The position numbers and the translations under genes are program-made. 64,000 nucleotides of DNA from Streptosporangium lutulentum (GTDB taxonomy: Bacteria > Actinomycetota > Actinomycetes > Streptosporangiales > Streptosporangiaceae), in assembly GCF_030811455.1 (NCBI RefSeq), contig NZ_JAUSQU010000001.1, positions 3,348,001 through 3,412,000 of the forward strand. Reading direction: 5' to 3'. The notes beneath the pieces were generated by a model that was not told the origin of the DNA, ran no database searches, and saw only the letters and a program-made list of their open reading frames with translations. Of the stretch, positions 17,898 to 26,964 are shown in pieces. How positions within the stretch are numbered: the stretch's first letter is position 1; each line of letters opens with the position of its first letter.

Positions 17898-19211
17898 ATG
17901 TCTCACGCCCCCACTTTTCTCACCTGTTCGGCACTCTCCTTCGCCTGGCCCGACGGGACAACCGTGTTCGACGGCTTCCAGTTGGCCGTCGGCTCAGGCA
18001 GAACCGGCCTGATCGGACTCAACGGCTCAGGGAAATCAACTCTGTTGCGGCTGCTGGCCGGCGAACTCACCCCCTCCACAGGCACGGTCAAAACCGCCGG
18101 TGACATCGGGTACCTTCCGCAGACGGTCGTCCTCGACACCGGCCTGCGGGTGGACGAGGCCCTCGGCATCGCCGCCACGCGAGCCGGGCTGCTCGCCATC
18201 GAGGTGGGTGACACGAGCGAGGAGCACTTCACCGCGGTCGGCGACGACTGGGACGTCGAGGAACGGGCCCGCGCCACCCTCGACCAGCTCGGACTCGGGC
18301 ACATCGGCCTCGACCGCACCATCGGCGAGATGTCGGGCGGTGAGTGTGTCCTGCTCCGGCTCGCCACGCTCCTGCTGGCACGCCCCGACATCCTGCTGCT
18401 GGACGAACCGACCAACAATCTCGACCTGGTTGCCAGGGAGAGGCTGTACGCGGCCGTGGACTCCTGGTCGGGTGTGATGGTCGTGGTGAGCCATGACCGC
18501 GCCCTGCTGGAGCGGGTCGACCAGATCGCGGATCTGCGGGACGGCGAGGTGCGGTGGTACGGCGGGGCCCATTCCGCGTACGAGGAGGCGCTGGCCCAGG
18601 AGCAGGAGGCGGCCGAGCGGATGGTGCGGGTCGCCGAGGCCGACGTGCACCGGCAGAAGCGGGAACTGTCCGATGCTCAGGTCAAGTTGGCCAGGCGGGC
18701 GCGGTACGGCCAGAAGATGTACGACACCAAACGGGAGCCGCGGATCGTCATGAACGCGCGCAAGCGCGCCGCGCAGGAGTCCGCGGGCAAGCACCGGATC
18801 CTGCACACCGAGAAACTCGCGGAGGCGAAGGAGCGCCTCGACGAGGCGGTGGAGGCCGTACGGGACGACTCACTGAGCGTGGTCGAGAATGTGGCCCGTT
18901 TCGCGCCCGGGGCGACGAACAACGCGATCCGGGCGCGGCTCGCGCGCTTCCTCTTCCGGGGGGCGAGCGCCGACCGGCCGGCCGGCACCCTCTCTGGCGG
19001 AGAGCGCTTCCGCGCCTCGCTGGCGGCGCTGCTGCTGGCAGAGCCCGCGCCGCAGTTGCTGTTGTTGGACGAGCCGACCAACAGCCTGGATCTGGCGAGC
19101 GTAAGACGGCTCACGGCGGCGCTGGAGGCGTACGAGGGTGCGCTGATCGTCGCGAGCCACGATGTGCCGTTCCTGGACTCGATCGGCATCACCCGCCGGC
19201 TGACACTCTGA
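17898..19211 (+). CDS. ABC-F family ATPase with the second Walker A deleted
   Basis: A 437-residue protein of the ABC-F group (soluble ribosome-associated ATPases, including antibiotic-resistance factors). ATG 17898 has GGAGG 5 nt upstream. The first ATPase domain is complete: Walker A GLNGSGKSTLL, signature MSGGE, Walker B ILLLDEPTNNLD. The linker KREPRIVMNARKRAAQESAG is present. The second domain has signature LSGGER, Walker B QLLLLDEPTNSLD and the switch His (VASHD), but its Walker A is absent: EAVEAVRDD joins directly to SLSVVENVARFAPG. Family members have about 90 more residues here. The frame is kept. ATP binding at one composite site should be lost. Confidence 0.85.
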   Translation: MSHAPTFLTCSALSFAWPDGTTVFDGFQLAVGSGRTGLIGLNGSGKSTLLRLLAGELTPSTGTVKTAGDIGYLPQTVVLDTGLRVDEALGIAATRAGLLAIEVGDTSEEHFTAVGDDWDVEERARATLDQLGLGHIGLDRTIGEMSGGECVLLRLATLLLARPDILLLDEPTNNLDLVARERLYAAVDSWSGVMVVVSHDRALLERVDQIADLRDGEVRWYGGAHSAYEEALAQEQEAAERMVRVAEADVHRQKRELSDAQVKLARRARYGQKMYDTKREPRIVMNARKRAAQESAGKHRILHTEKLAEAKERLDEAVEAVRDDSLSVVENVARFAPGATNNAIRARLARFLFRGASADRPAGTLSGGERFRASLAALLLAEPAPQLLLLDEPTNSLDLASVRRLTAALEAYEGALIVASHDVPFLDSIGITRRLTL

Positions 19212-19246
19212 TCTGCGGCGACCGGTCGTACGACGGGTCAAGCGGT

Positions 19247-19270
19247 CCGACCCGGCGTTGTCCGGGTCGG
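19247..19270. terminator. Bidirectional hairpin between ABC-F and LuxR genes
   Basis: CCGACCCGG and CCGGGTCGG form a perfect 9-bp stem with a 6-nt loop between convergent genes. No T-tract. Confidence 0.6.
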
Positions 19271-19409
19271 TGTCCCAACCAGCGTGCCGGGTCGCGTCCG
19301 CGAGGTTGGCGTGAGAGCGGGCCTGGTCACAGGCGGGGCGTCGCAAGGTGAAGGCGGCCGGCCCCGGGCCCGGCCCGCCTCCGGATCCGTCGACGGCCCC
19401 TGCGCGCGG

Positions 19410-22058
19410 CTATCCGACCAGGTCGAGCTTGGTCAGCTCGCCCCTGGAGGCCACACCCAGCTTGGGATAGGCGTTGTAAAGGTGATAGCCGACGGTTCTG
19501 GGGCTGAGGAACAGCTGAGCGCCGATGTCCTTGTTGCTGAGGCCCGTGGCGGCCAGCCGTACCACCTGAAGTTCTTGCGGTGTGAGACGGCCCAGCAGGT
19601 CCGGTTCTTGGTGGGAGGTCGTACGGCTCTCGCCTGTCGCACGCAGTTCACTGCCGGCCCGGTCGGACCAGGGGGTGGCGCCGAGCCGCCGGAAGGTCTC
19701 CACGGCGGAACGGAGGTGGGGGCGGGCGTCGACGCGGCGGTGCGCGCGGCGCAGCCACTCGCCGTAGTGAAGCTGGGTGCGGGCGTGCTCGAACGGTGCG
19801 GACCCGAGCCGCAGGGCGTGTCGGTAGTGGGGCTCCGCCTTTCGATCATCGGCCATGAGCGCACGGCAGCGTGACACGATCGCGTCGATCGCGGGCTGCC
19901 TGATGTGGTCGGCCCATGTCACGTAGCGGGTGAACGCTTTGTCCGCCGTCCCGCGCCGGCCCGCGCGAACCGCGACCTCCACGTGGTCCGCGAGCCACGA
20001 ACCCGGGAGCTCGTGTTCGGTGGAGTGGCCGGCGAGCCGGTCGGCGGCCGTGTCGTACCTGCCGAGGCCGAGCTCCAGCATGATCATGTTCCGCGCGGCC
20101 TCGTGCCTAAGGTCCGGGAGATCCACCGTGTCCATGATCGCTTCTAACTCGGCATGCCGTTCCGTCTCTCCGGCGATCGCCGCCAGGTGCGCCAGCACCG
20201 CTGCCAGGTGCGCCCGGATTCTGAGCTGGCCGGTGTCCTCGGCGACGCGCATGCCCTCCAGCCCGCTGGCGCGCGCCTCACGATGCCTGCCGAGGTTCAC
20301 CTGACTGCTCGCCAGTGCCAGCAGAGCGTGCGGCAGGACACCGATCGCTCCCTGGGTACGGCACTTCTGCTCGACGGTGAAGGCGCGGCGCAGGGCGCGC
20401 TGGTCATCACGCAGGAAGGAGGTCAGGCATGCCGCCCACACGGCGGCCCGAAGCGAGCCCTCCGGTTCCTCCTCGTCGAGTTCACGCACGGCGGCCGACC
20501 ATTGCGTAACGTCCGTCGAGGCCAGATGGGCCATGGCCCGTGCGCGCCGCGCCGCCGGAAGTGTCCTGGCCTGGTCGGCCGCCTTCTCTGCTGCCGACGG
20601 ATCGCCGGCGACCCAGGCCGACCCTGCGGCTTGGACCAGCATGCGCCCGGCGATGTCGGGCGCCACCTCAACGAGCGACCGCGCGGCGTCGGACAGGATC
20701 GAGTGCGCCTTGTGCAGGTCTCCCTGCAGGTCGGCGGCCATGGCCCGGACCTCGGCCATGCGGCCCAGCGAGACCGGTTCGGTGAGATGGAGGCTCGCCC
20801 GTTCCGCCAGCGAGCCCGCGTGCTCCACCTGTCCGGCCTCCAGCGCCGCCCGCGCCGCCGCCGACGGTCTGCGGCCCCGGTCCCGGGGGTCGGGGCTGAG
20901 GGCGGCGGCGCGCTCGTAGGCTCTGGCCAGTGCGGCGTGGCTGCCACGATCCTGTGCCCGTTGGGCGCTTCTCTCCAGCGACGCGGCGACGTGCTCGTCG
21001 GGTTCGGTCGTCGCCGCGGCCAGGTGCCAGGCCGCACGATCGTCATGCAGGCTCGCGGCGAGAGCGCGGTGCGCGGCGATTCGCCGCGCTGCCGGGGCGC
21101 TGTGGTAGACGGCGGCGCGGATCAGTGGGTGGCGGAATGTCAGCCGGTCCTCGTGCAGGTGGACGAAGCTGTGGCGCTCGGCCGGCTCAAGGTCGGCGAC
21201 GGTCGCGCCGAGGTGGGCCGCCGCCTTGAACACCGTGGCCGGATCGCCGCTGTCGTCGGCCGCGATCACCAGCAGGAGAGTCCTGGTCCGTTCAGGAAGG
21301 CGGCCGATCCGGTCGGCGAAGGCCTGCTCGATCTTGCCGGTTGTCGAGATCGCCGAGTACGGCGAGCCCGACCGGCCTTGGCGTTGCGCGGTGACGAGTT
21401 CGAGCAGGGCCAGCGGATTTCCCTCGGCCTCGCGCAGAACATGGGCGCGCCGGTGATGGTCGAGGTCCGCGGCGTACAGGGCGAGCAGGTCCGCCGAGGC
21501 CGCACCGTCCAGTCGAGACGGTCGCAGCTCCGCCAGCCCGGGCGCGGGGAATTCGGGGGCGTGCAGGTCACGCGCGGCGAAGACAATCGCTACCCGCTCG
21601 GTCTCAAGGCGGCGGGCGGCGAACAGCAGGGCCTCCGCCGAGGACCGGTCCAGCCAGTGGGCGTCGTCGATCAGGCACAGCAGGGGTCGCTCTTCCGCCA
21701 GGTCCGCGAGCAGGGTGAGCACGGCCAGACCGACCAGGAAGCGATCGCCTCCGGCGGCCGATCCCAGCCCGAGGGCCGCCCGCAACGCCTGCGTCTGCGC
21801 TGCCGGAAGGCAGTCGAGGCGGCCGGTGAACCTGCGCAGGAGCTGGTGCAGGCCGGCGAAGGGCAGCGTGCTCTCGAACTCGACCCCGGCGCAGCGCATC
21901 ACCCGCATGTCGGCTGCCGCCGCGGCGGCATGGTCCAGCAGCGCCGACTTGCCGATCCCCGCCTCACCTCGGATCACCAGCACGCTGCCACGGCTGGAAC
22001 GGGCATCGGCGAGCACCTGGTCGATCGTGGCCTTTTCCGCGCCCCGCCCCATCAGCAT
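19410..22058 (-). CDS. LAL-type LuxR-family regulator with AAA ATPase domain
   Basis: An 882-residue large ATP-binding regulator of the LuxR family. Walker A is RGEAGIGKSALLDHAAAA (about residues 29-46), Walker B LLCLIDDAHWLD (about 125-136). A long TPR-like helical middle follows, and the LuxR helix-turn-helix is at the C-terminus (LTPQELQVVRLAATGLSNKD, then SPRTVGYHLYNAYPKLGV). All parts are present, so it should be functional. Such proteins often activate metabolite clusters; the divergent DsbA-MFS-DsbA operon at 22159, with about 100 bp between, is the obvious candidate target (inference). Confidence 0.9.
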   Translation of the reverse strand: MLMGRGAEKATIDQVLADARSSRGSVLVIRGEAGIGKSALLDHAAAAAADMRVMRCAGVEFESTLPFAGLHQLLRRFTGRLDCLPAAQTQALRAALGLGSAAGGDRFLVGLAVLTLLADLAEERPLLCLIDDAHWLDRSSAEALLFAARRLETERVAIVFAARDLHAPEFPAPGLAELRPSRLDGAASADLLALYAADLDHHRRAHVLREAEGNPLALLELVTAQRQGRSGSPYSAISTTGKIEQAFADRIGRLPERTRTLLLVIAADDSGDPATVFKAAAHLGATVADLEPAERHSFVHLHEDRLTFRHPLIRAAVYHSAPAARRIAAHRALAASLHDDRAAWHLAAATTEPDEHVAASLERSAQRAQDRGSHAALARAYERAAALSPDPRDRGRRPSAAARAALEAGQVEHAGSLAERASLHLTEPVSLGRMAEVRAMAADLQGDLHKAHSILSDAARSLVEVAPDIAGRMLVQAAGSAWVAGDPSAAEKAADQARTLPAARRARAMAHLASTDVTQWSAAVRELDEEEPEGSLRAAVWAACLTSFLRDDQRALRRAFTVEQKCRTQGAIGVLPHALLALASSQVNLGRHREARASGLEGMRVAEDTGQLRIRAHLAAVLAHLAAIAGETERHAELEAIMDTVDLPDLRHEAARNMIMLELGLGRYDTAADRLAGHSTEHELPGSWLADHVEVAVRAGRRGTADKAFTRYVTWADHIRQPAIDAIVSRCRALMADDRKAEPHYRHALRLGSAPFEHARTQLHYGEWLRRAHRRVDARPHLRSAVETFRRLGATPWSDRAGSELRATGESRTTSHQEPDLLGRLTPQELQVVRLAATGLSNKDIGAQLFLSPRTVGYHLYNAYPKLGVASRGELTKLDLVG

Positions 22059-22158
22059 GCCCGGAATCCTACTGCTTGGACATCTGTCGACCGGGGCGGC
22101 GAAACCCAGTCAGTCGACAGAGGCCCCGGTCATGGGACCGCTCCTAGCGTTGCTGCCC

Positions 22159-22773
22159 ATGGACCCCAAGGTCAATGTGCAGATGGTCTTCGACATCCCG
22201 TGCGTGTGGTCGTACTTCACCTACGCCCGCCTCCAGCGGGCCCTTGCCCGTTTCCGTGCCGGTGGCGGCCAGGCGGAGCTGACCTTCCGCCCGTACCAAC
22301 TGGTTCCGGACGCGACAGTCGAAGGCCGGCTCAAGGTTGACGTGCTCCGGCACGCGTTCGGCGACGACGCCGAGCATTCCATCGGCCGGATCGCCGCCCT
22401 CGCCTCGGACGAAGGACTCACCTTCCACCCCGCACGGGCGGTCCATTCCAATACCTTCCAGGCGCACCGGCTCATCGCGGTGGCGAGTGCGCAGGGCCGC
22501 GGCGAGGACATGGCCGAGCGGCTGTTCCGCGCACATCACACCGACCAGCTCAACCTCGCCGACCTCGACACGCTGAAGACGCTCGCCGCCGAGGTCGGCG
22601 TCGGCTGGAGCGACGAAGGCACCGCGCGGACACGCGAGGAGCTCGAGTCGACCCGGCGTCTCGGCGTTCACGGCATCCCGATCCTCCAGTTCGAGGGCCG
22701 GCCCGCGCTGACCGGCACTCCGTCCGAAGACTCCCTGCTTACGGCGCTGCACTCGGCTGTCGGCAGGCGCTGA
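22159..22773 (+). CDS. DsbA-family (FrnE-like) thioredoxin-fold protein, CxxS type
   Basis: A 204-residue thioredoxin-fold protein with an inserted helical domain, as in FrnE and 2-hydroxychromene-2-carboxylate isomerase relatives. The active-site position reads FDIPCVWSYF, so the usual CxxC is CxxS with no resolving cysteine. The cis-Pro loop is GVHGIPILQFEG. It shares the AHRLIAVASAQG...AERLFRAHHTDQLN block with the protein at 24352. ATG 22159 has no strong ribosome-binding site; ATG 22132 is an alternative. It is the first gene of an apparent operon with the exporter and the second copy. No signal peptide, so cytoplasmic. Confidence 0.8.
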   Translation: MDPKVNVQMVFDIPCVWSYFTYARLQRALARFRAGGGQAELTFRPYQLVPDATVEGRLKVDVLRHAFGDDAEHSIGRIAALASDEGLTFHPARAVHSNTFQAHRLIAVASAQGRGEDMAERLFRAHHTDQLNLADLDTLKTLAAEVGVGWSDEGTARTREELESTRRLGVHGIPILQFEGRPALTGTPSEDSLLTALHSAVGRR

Positions 22774-22811
22774 GTGGCACCCGGATTCACGACCACAGAC
22801 AGGAGACCCCC

Positions 22812-24332
22812 ATGACCACGATCGCCACACCCCGAGCGGGCAAGAAGGAGTGGACCGGCCTGGCGGTACTGGCCATGCCGACCCTGCTCGTCGCGATGGA
22901 CATGACCGTGCTGCACCTGGCGGTTCCATCCCTGAGCGCCGACCTGCAGCCAAGCACCGCGCAACTTCTGTGGATCATGGACATCTACGGATTCCTGGTC
23001 GCGGGCCTGCTCATCACCATGGGGACACTCGGCGACCGCGTCGGACGGAGAAAGCTCCTGCTGGCAGGCGCCGCCGCCTTCGGCGTGGCCTCGGTGCTGG
23101 CCGCTCTGTCCAGCAGTGCCGAGATGTTGATCGCGACCCGGGCGCTGCTCGGAATCGCCGGCGCGACGTTGATGCCCTCCACGCTTTCCCTGATCCGCAC
23201 CATGTTCCACGACGCGTCGCAGCGTACGGTCGCCATCAGTGTCTGGATGACCGCCTTCGCGGTCGGCGGCGCGCTGGGTCCCCTACTCGGCGGATTCCTG
23301 CTCAACCACTTCTGGTGGGGGTCGGCGTTCCTGGTCGGCGTCCCGGTCATGGCGATCCTGCTCGTACTCGGCCCGGTGCTGCTGCCCGAGCACCGCGACC
23401 GTGAGGCGGGCCGGCTGGACCTGGCAAGCGTCGCACTGTCACTGATGGCCGTACTCTCGGTGGTCTACGGACTCAAGCTGACGGCCGAGCACGGCTTCGG
23501 CTGGTCACCCGTCGCGTTCGTGGTGTCGGGACTGGCCTCCGGGCTCGTCTTCATCCGCCGGCAGGGCAAGCTCGCCGACCCGCTGCTCGACCTCAAGCTG
23601 TTCCGCGAACGCACCTTCAGCGCCTCGGCCGCCCTGCTCACCGTCGGTATTCTCGTGATGGCCGGTTCACCGCTGTTCACGTTGCAGTACCTCCAGCTCG
23701 TGAACGGGCTCTCCCCGCTGCAGGCCGGTCTCTGGTCGCTGCCCAACGCGGCCGGTCTGATGGTCGGCGCCATGACCGCTCCGGCTCTGGCGGCCAGGCT
23801 GCGCCCCGGCTTTGTCATCGCGGCGGGCCTGCTCCTGGCAGCCGCCGGTCTCGGGATGCTCCTGCTGGTCAGTGCGACCGCCGGGTTGGGAATCCTGGTC
23901 GCGGCATCCGCGGTGATGGGCCTGGGACTGGGGCCGATGGCGGCCCTGGGCACCGACCTGATCGTCGGGGCGGCCCCGCCGGAGCGCGCCGGAGCGGCGT
24001 CCGCGATCTCAGAAACGAGCACCGAACTCGGGGCCGGGCTGGGCATCGCGGTGCTGGGCAGCATCGGCTTCGCCGTCTACCGCGGCCAGATCGCCGACAC
24101 CATGCCGGTCGGCGTGGATGACGAGGCCGCGCGCGAATCGCTCGGCGGCGCGGTGGCGGTGGCCGGAGAACTCTCCGGAGAGGCGGGGGCGGCACTGCTC
24201 ACCGTCGCCCGTGAGGCCTTCGTCCAAGGACTGCACACGACAGCCGCCGTCGGAGCCGCCGTCGCCGTCGCGCTCGCGGTCCTGGCGGCGACCCTGCTGC
24301 GGAACGTCCGGCCCGGATCCGGCGAGCACTGA
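22812..24332 (+). CDS. DHA2-family 14-helix MFS drug exporter
   Basis: A 506-residue major facilitator protein of the EmrB/QacA group with 14 predicted helices. Motif A is LGDRVGRRKLLL (about residues 73-84), the first helix holds LVAMDMTVLHLAVPSL, and helix 5 has the GGALGPLLGGFLL antiporter motif. ATG 22812 follows GGAGA. It sits between two related DsbA-like genes with gaps of 38 and 19 bp, so the three are probably one transcript. Likely a proton-coupled exporter of a drug or metabolite. Confidence 0.9.
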   Translation: MTTIATPRAGKKEWTGLAVLAMPTLLVAMDMTVLHLAVPSLSADLQPSTAQLLWIMDIYGFLVAGLLITMGTLGDRVGRRKLLLAGAAAFGVASVLAALSSSAEMLIATRALLGIAGATLMPSTLSLIRTMFHDASQRTVAISVWMTAFAVGGALGPLLGGFLLNHFWWGSAFLVGVPVMAILLVLGPVLLPEHRDREAGRLDLASVALSLMAVLSVVYGLKLTAEHGFGWSPVAFVVSGLASGLVFIRRQGKLADPLLDLKLFRERTFSASAALLTVGILVMAGSPLFTLQYLQLVNGLSPLQAGLWSLPNAAGLMVGAMTAPALAARLRPGFVIAAGLLLAAAGLGMLLLVSATAGLGILVAASAVMGLGLGPMAALGTDLIVGAAPPERAGAASAISETSTELGAGLGIAVLGSIGFAVYRGQIADTMPVGVDDEAARESLGGAVAVAGELSGEAGAALLTVAREAFVQGLHTTAAVGAAVAVALAVLAATLLRNVRPGSGEH

Positions 24333-24351
24333 GAGAGCGGAGATTCCCCAC

Positions 24352-24978
24352 ATGGAACGAACCGAGACCAAGAACGTCAAGGTCGAGATCGTCCTCGACG
24401 TCATCTGCGCGGCCTCCTACATCGCGTTCGTACGGCTGAGGCGAGCGATCGAGAAGGTGCGGGCCGACGGCGCGAAGGTCGAGGTGGCCGTCAAGCCCTT
24501 CCTGCTCGCCCCCGACGCGGACTTCGACGGGGAGCCACTGCTGGACGTGCTGACCGCCAGATTCGGAGAGCACGTGGTGGCAGAGACACGGCAGGCGGCG
24601 GCGGACGCGGTACGAGACGGTGTGACCCTGGCCTACGAACGGGCGGTGGCCGCGGACACCTTCGAGGCACACCGCCTCATCGCCTCGGCCGCGGCCCGCG
24701 GCCTGGCCGAGCCCATGGCCGAGCGGCTGTTCAGAGCACATTTCACCGACGGACTGAACATCGCCGATCTCGGCACCCTGGAACGGCTGGCCGCCGAGAT
24801 CGGAGTCGATCGGAACGACGCGGCAGCGGACGAGGTGCGCGCCGAGCTCGCCGGCGTATACGAACGGGGCATCCGTTCCGTACCGTGGATCTCCTTCAAC
24901 GACGGTCCCGCGGCGGTCGGAGCACGGCCCGAGAAGGCGTATTTCCAGGCCTTGCGAGCGTCCAGAGCGTGTACATGA
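24352..24978 (+). CDS. Second DsbA-family (FrnE-like) CxxS protein
   Basis: A 208-residue paralogue of the protein at 22159. The active-site position is VLDVICAASYIAF (CxxS), again without a resolving Cys; the cis-Pro loop is RSVPWISFNDGP. ATG 24352 has GAGAGAGCGGAG upstream. The last residues (ASRACT) run into DNA that encodes an MFS fragment in another frame, so the 3' end of the gene has probably been replaced. The domain is otherwise complete. Confidence 0.78.
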   Translation: MERTETKNVKVEIVLDVICAASYIAFVRLRRAIEKVRADGAKVEVAVKPFLLAPDADFDGEPLLDVLTARFGEHVVAETRQAAADAVRDGVTLAYERAVAADTFEAHRLIASAAARGLAEPMAERLFRAHFTDGLNIADLGTLERLAAEIGVDRNDAAADEVRAELAGVYERGIRSVPWISFNDGPAAVGARPEKAYFQALRASRACT

Positions 24979-25199
24979 CGCTCGCCGTCGGCGGCTCCGC
25001 GCTGGGCGCCCTGGTCGGCGGATCCATCGCCCGCTGGATCGGCATCACCGGGCCCTTCTGGATGTCAGCGGTGATGATGGCCGTGCTCATGGGTGTGGCC
25101 TGGCGCCCCTTCGGCCGGCCGCTCCTCCCTTGCGACGCGAACAGGCGGGAGGACGGCCATGACGGCAGGCACGACAGCCAGGCACCCGTGGCCCGGTGA
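24948..25199 (+). pseudogene. C-terminal fragment of a second MFS transporter
   Basis: This frame reads SVQSVYMTLAVGGSALGALV, then GGSIARWIGITGPFWMSAV and ends in a hydrophilic tail. It is the last two helices of an MFS transporter, beginning abruptly within the end of the DsbA-like gene. It is a different gene from the exporter at 22812, whose own C-terminus is intact. The join marks a deletion or recombination at about 24950. Confidence 0.6.
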
Positions 25200-25471
25200 A
25201 GCCCACGGCCTTCGTCTCAGCCTTACGCCGATCAGATTTGGCCGCTGATCAGAGGCGAAATCGGTAGGCTGGGACAAGGTCATTCATTCCTGTGCAAGCA
25301 GGTAGAAAGACTCAGGGCTCGTCAGGCGTTCAGAGCGCCAGGCGAGTCCGTTCCGGTTATTCGTGCAGCCCCAACGACCCCAGTCGCTGATCAAGGAATC
25401 GCCATCCCGGCCTCGAACGCGGCTTATCAGACATATGTATTCGGTGCCCTGTACAGGTGAAGGAGCCGCCC

Positions 25472-25936
25472 ATGACCCCCGACCCGACGATGACCCGAAT
25501 CGGCCAGGGGGTGGAGTTGCACCACCGCCAAGGCCAGCGTGAAGCCGCGCGCGAGTTGTTCGCGCAGATCTGGGACGACATCGGCGGCGAGCAAGGCGAC
25601 CCGCTGCATGTGTGCGTCCTTGCCCACTCGATGGCCGATGTGCAGGACGACGTGCACCAGGAGCTGATGTGGGATCTGCGAGCGCTTGCCGCCGTCGGCC
25701 TGATCACCGATGAGCGGGTGGCCCAAGCCGGAGTGCCGCTTTCGGTGGCCGGCTTGTATCCGTCGTTGCACCTGAACTTGAGCGATTGCTATCGCAAGCT
25801 GGGCGATCTCGATCGTGCCCGTGAGCACCTGCAGCAGGCGCGAGCCGGGATCGGCGCGCTTGGCGACGACGAGTACGGGCAGCTCATCAAGGGTGGGCTG
25901 AAGCAACTGGCCGAACAGTTGGATGACGCCGGCTGA
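25472..25936 (+). CDS. Small TPR-containing protein
   Basis: A 154-residue soluble helical protein. A TPR-like hairpin is visible at residues about 95-125 (SLHLNLSDCYRKLGDLDRAR, then EHLQQARAGIGAL), and the N-terminal half (GQREAARELFAQIWDDI) looks like a degenerate repeat. ATG 25472 has AGGAG about 8 nt upstream. Related proteins of about 160 residues occur as single genes in actinomycetes; their role is not known to me. Confidence 0.75.
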   Translation: MTPDPTMTRIGQGVELHHRQGQREAARELFAQIWDDIGGEQGDPLHVCVLAHSMADVQDDVHQELMWDLRALAAVGLITDERVAQAGVPLSVAGLYPSLHLNLSDCYRKLGDLDRAREHLQQARAGIGALGDDEYGQLIKGGLKQLAEQLDDAG

Positions 25937-26190
25937 CTGCGCCCCGGCGAATTCCCGCACCAGCCGTTGATCTTCTTCGTGGATGCTCCGAGCCGGGGTG
26001 CCCTCAGGTCAGGAGGCCCGGGGTTTCGGGCGTTTCCCAGGCTGTCAGCTACCACCCTGGCCGACCCGGCACAGCGGCCGCCCGCCGCGAGCGAACGCGG
26101 CAAATCCACGACACCGGTGTGTGCCGTCGCGATGATCAGATCACATCCACCGGCCGGTATGTCCGCTCCTGCCGATGAGCGGTCGCACGA

Positions 26191-26553
26191 TCAGCCGTCG
26201 TCGCGACACAAGCAGAAGGGGTGACCGGCCGGGTCGAAGAGCACCCGGACATTGTCTCGCGGCTGTTCCGCGGCGACCGAAGCTCCGAGGGCGACTGCCT
26301 CGGCGACCGCGGAGTCCAGGTCTCCGACCTGGAAGTCGAAGTGCATCATCGGACGCTGCTGCCCATCGACAGGCGGCCAGACGGGAGCCTGGTAACCGGT
26401 CGCCTGCTGGAACACGACATAAATGGACCCCTCAGGAGCCGCGAGAATCGTCGTTCCCGGCTCCTCATGGCCAATGGGCCACCCGAGCAGCTCGGAGTAG
26501 AACCTCGCCAAAGCGCCGGGATCGGGCGCCTCGATAGCGGTTCCCCACCACAT
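26191..26553 (-). CDS. VOC-family (glyoxalase/bleomycin resistance-like) protein
   Basis: A 120-residue protein made of two beta-alpha-beta-beta-beta modules. Motifs are ALARFYSELLGW, MHFDFQVGDLDSAVAEAV, and RVLFDPAGHPFCL at the end, typical of the actinobacterial VOC proteins with a His in DFQV-type strands and a C-terminal metal-binding Glu/Cys region. Full length and alone. Function (dioxygenase, isomerase or drug binding) cannot be told. Confidence 0.85.
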   Translation of the reverse strand: MWWGTAIEAPDPGALARFYSELLGWPIGHEEPGTTILAAPEGSIYVVFQQATGYQAPVWPPVDGQQRPMMHFDFQVGDLDSAVAEAVALGASVAAEQPRDNVRVLFDPAGHPFCLCRDDG

Positions 26554-26754
26554 GCCCCCTGTTCGAGATCACACCGGTGCACCTTCCCACGTAAGCGTCG
26601 ATGATGGTCGCGGGGACACGCTACAGCCGGTTGCGGACGTTCTACTTCCGGATTGGCGACCCGTTGGGATCACCGTGGCGCACCGCGCCGGACGCACCAC
26701 GGCCCATCGTCGAACACTGCTTTCGGCCCGCGCACGTTCGCACATACCTGGCTC

Positions 26755-26870
26755 TGCAGGGCGAAGATCGGGGTGGTGCCAGCCGGACAAACGGCTCCGG
26801 CGTCAACAAAGAAGGGGACGACGACCTCGTCTCCAGGGCCAATGCCCAACGCCGGCAGGGTCGGACGCAG
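26755..26870 (-). pseudogene. Possible fragment of a DegT/DnrJ/EryC1 aminotransferase
   Basis: The minus strand reads LPALGIGPGDEVVVPFFVDA, then GTTPIFAL, which looks like the ALGIGPGDEVIVPxxT...AxPVFxD segment of sugar aminotransferases. Only about 35 codons are recognisable. The rest of the 26554-26964 interval shows no gene. Confidence 0.35.
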
Positions 26871-26964
26871 GCCGAAGGGCCTTCGGCGAGGCACGAGACC
26901 ACAAGGACCCCTCCGGCCTGTGGGACAGGATCGCCATGGTGCCCCACGCACACCGCTGAAGCGG

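Noticed and set aside
20154..22340. 728-codon plus-strand frame across the LAL regulator
   Set aside because: Antisense shadow of a well-supported LuxR-family gene with intact Walker and helix-turn-helix motifs.
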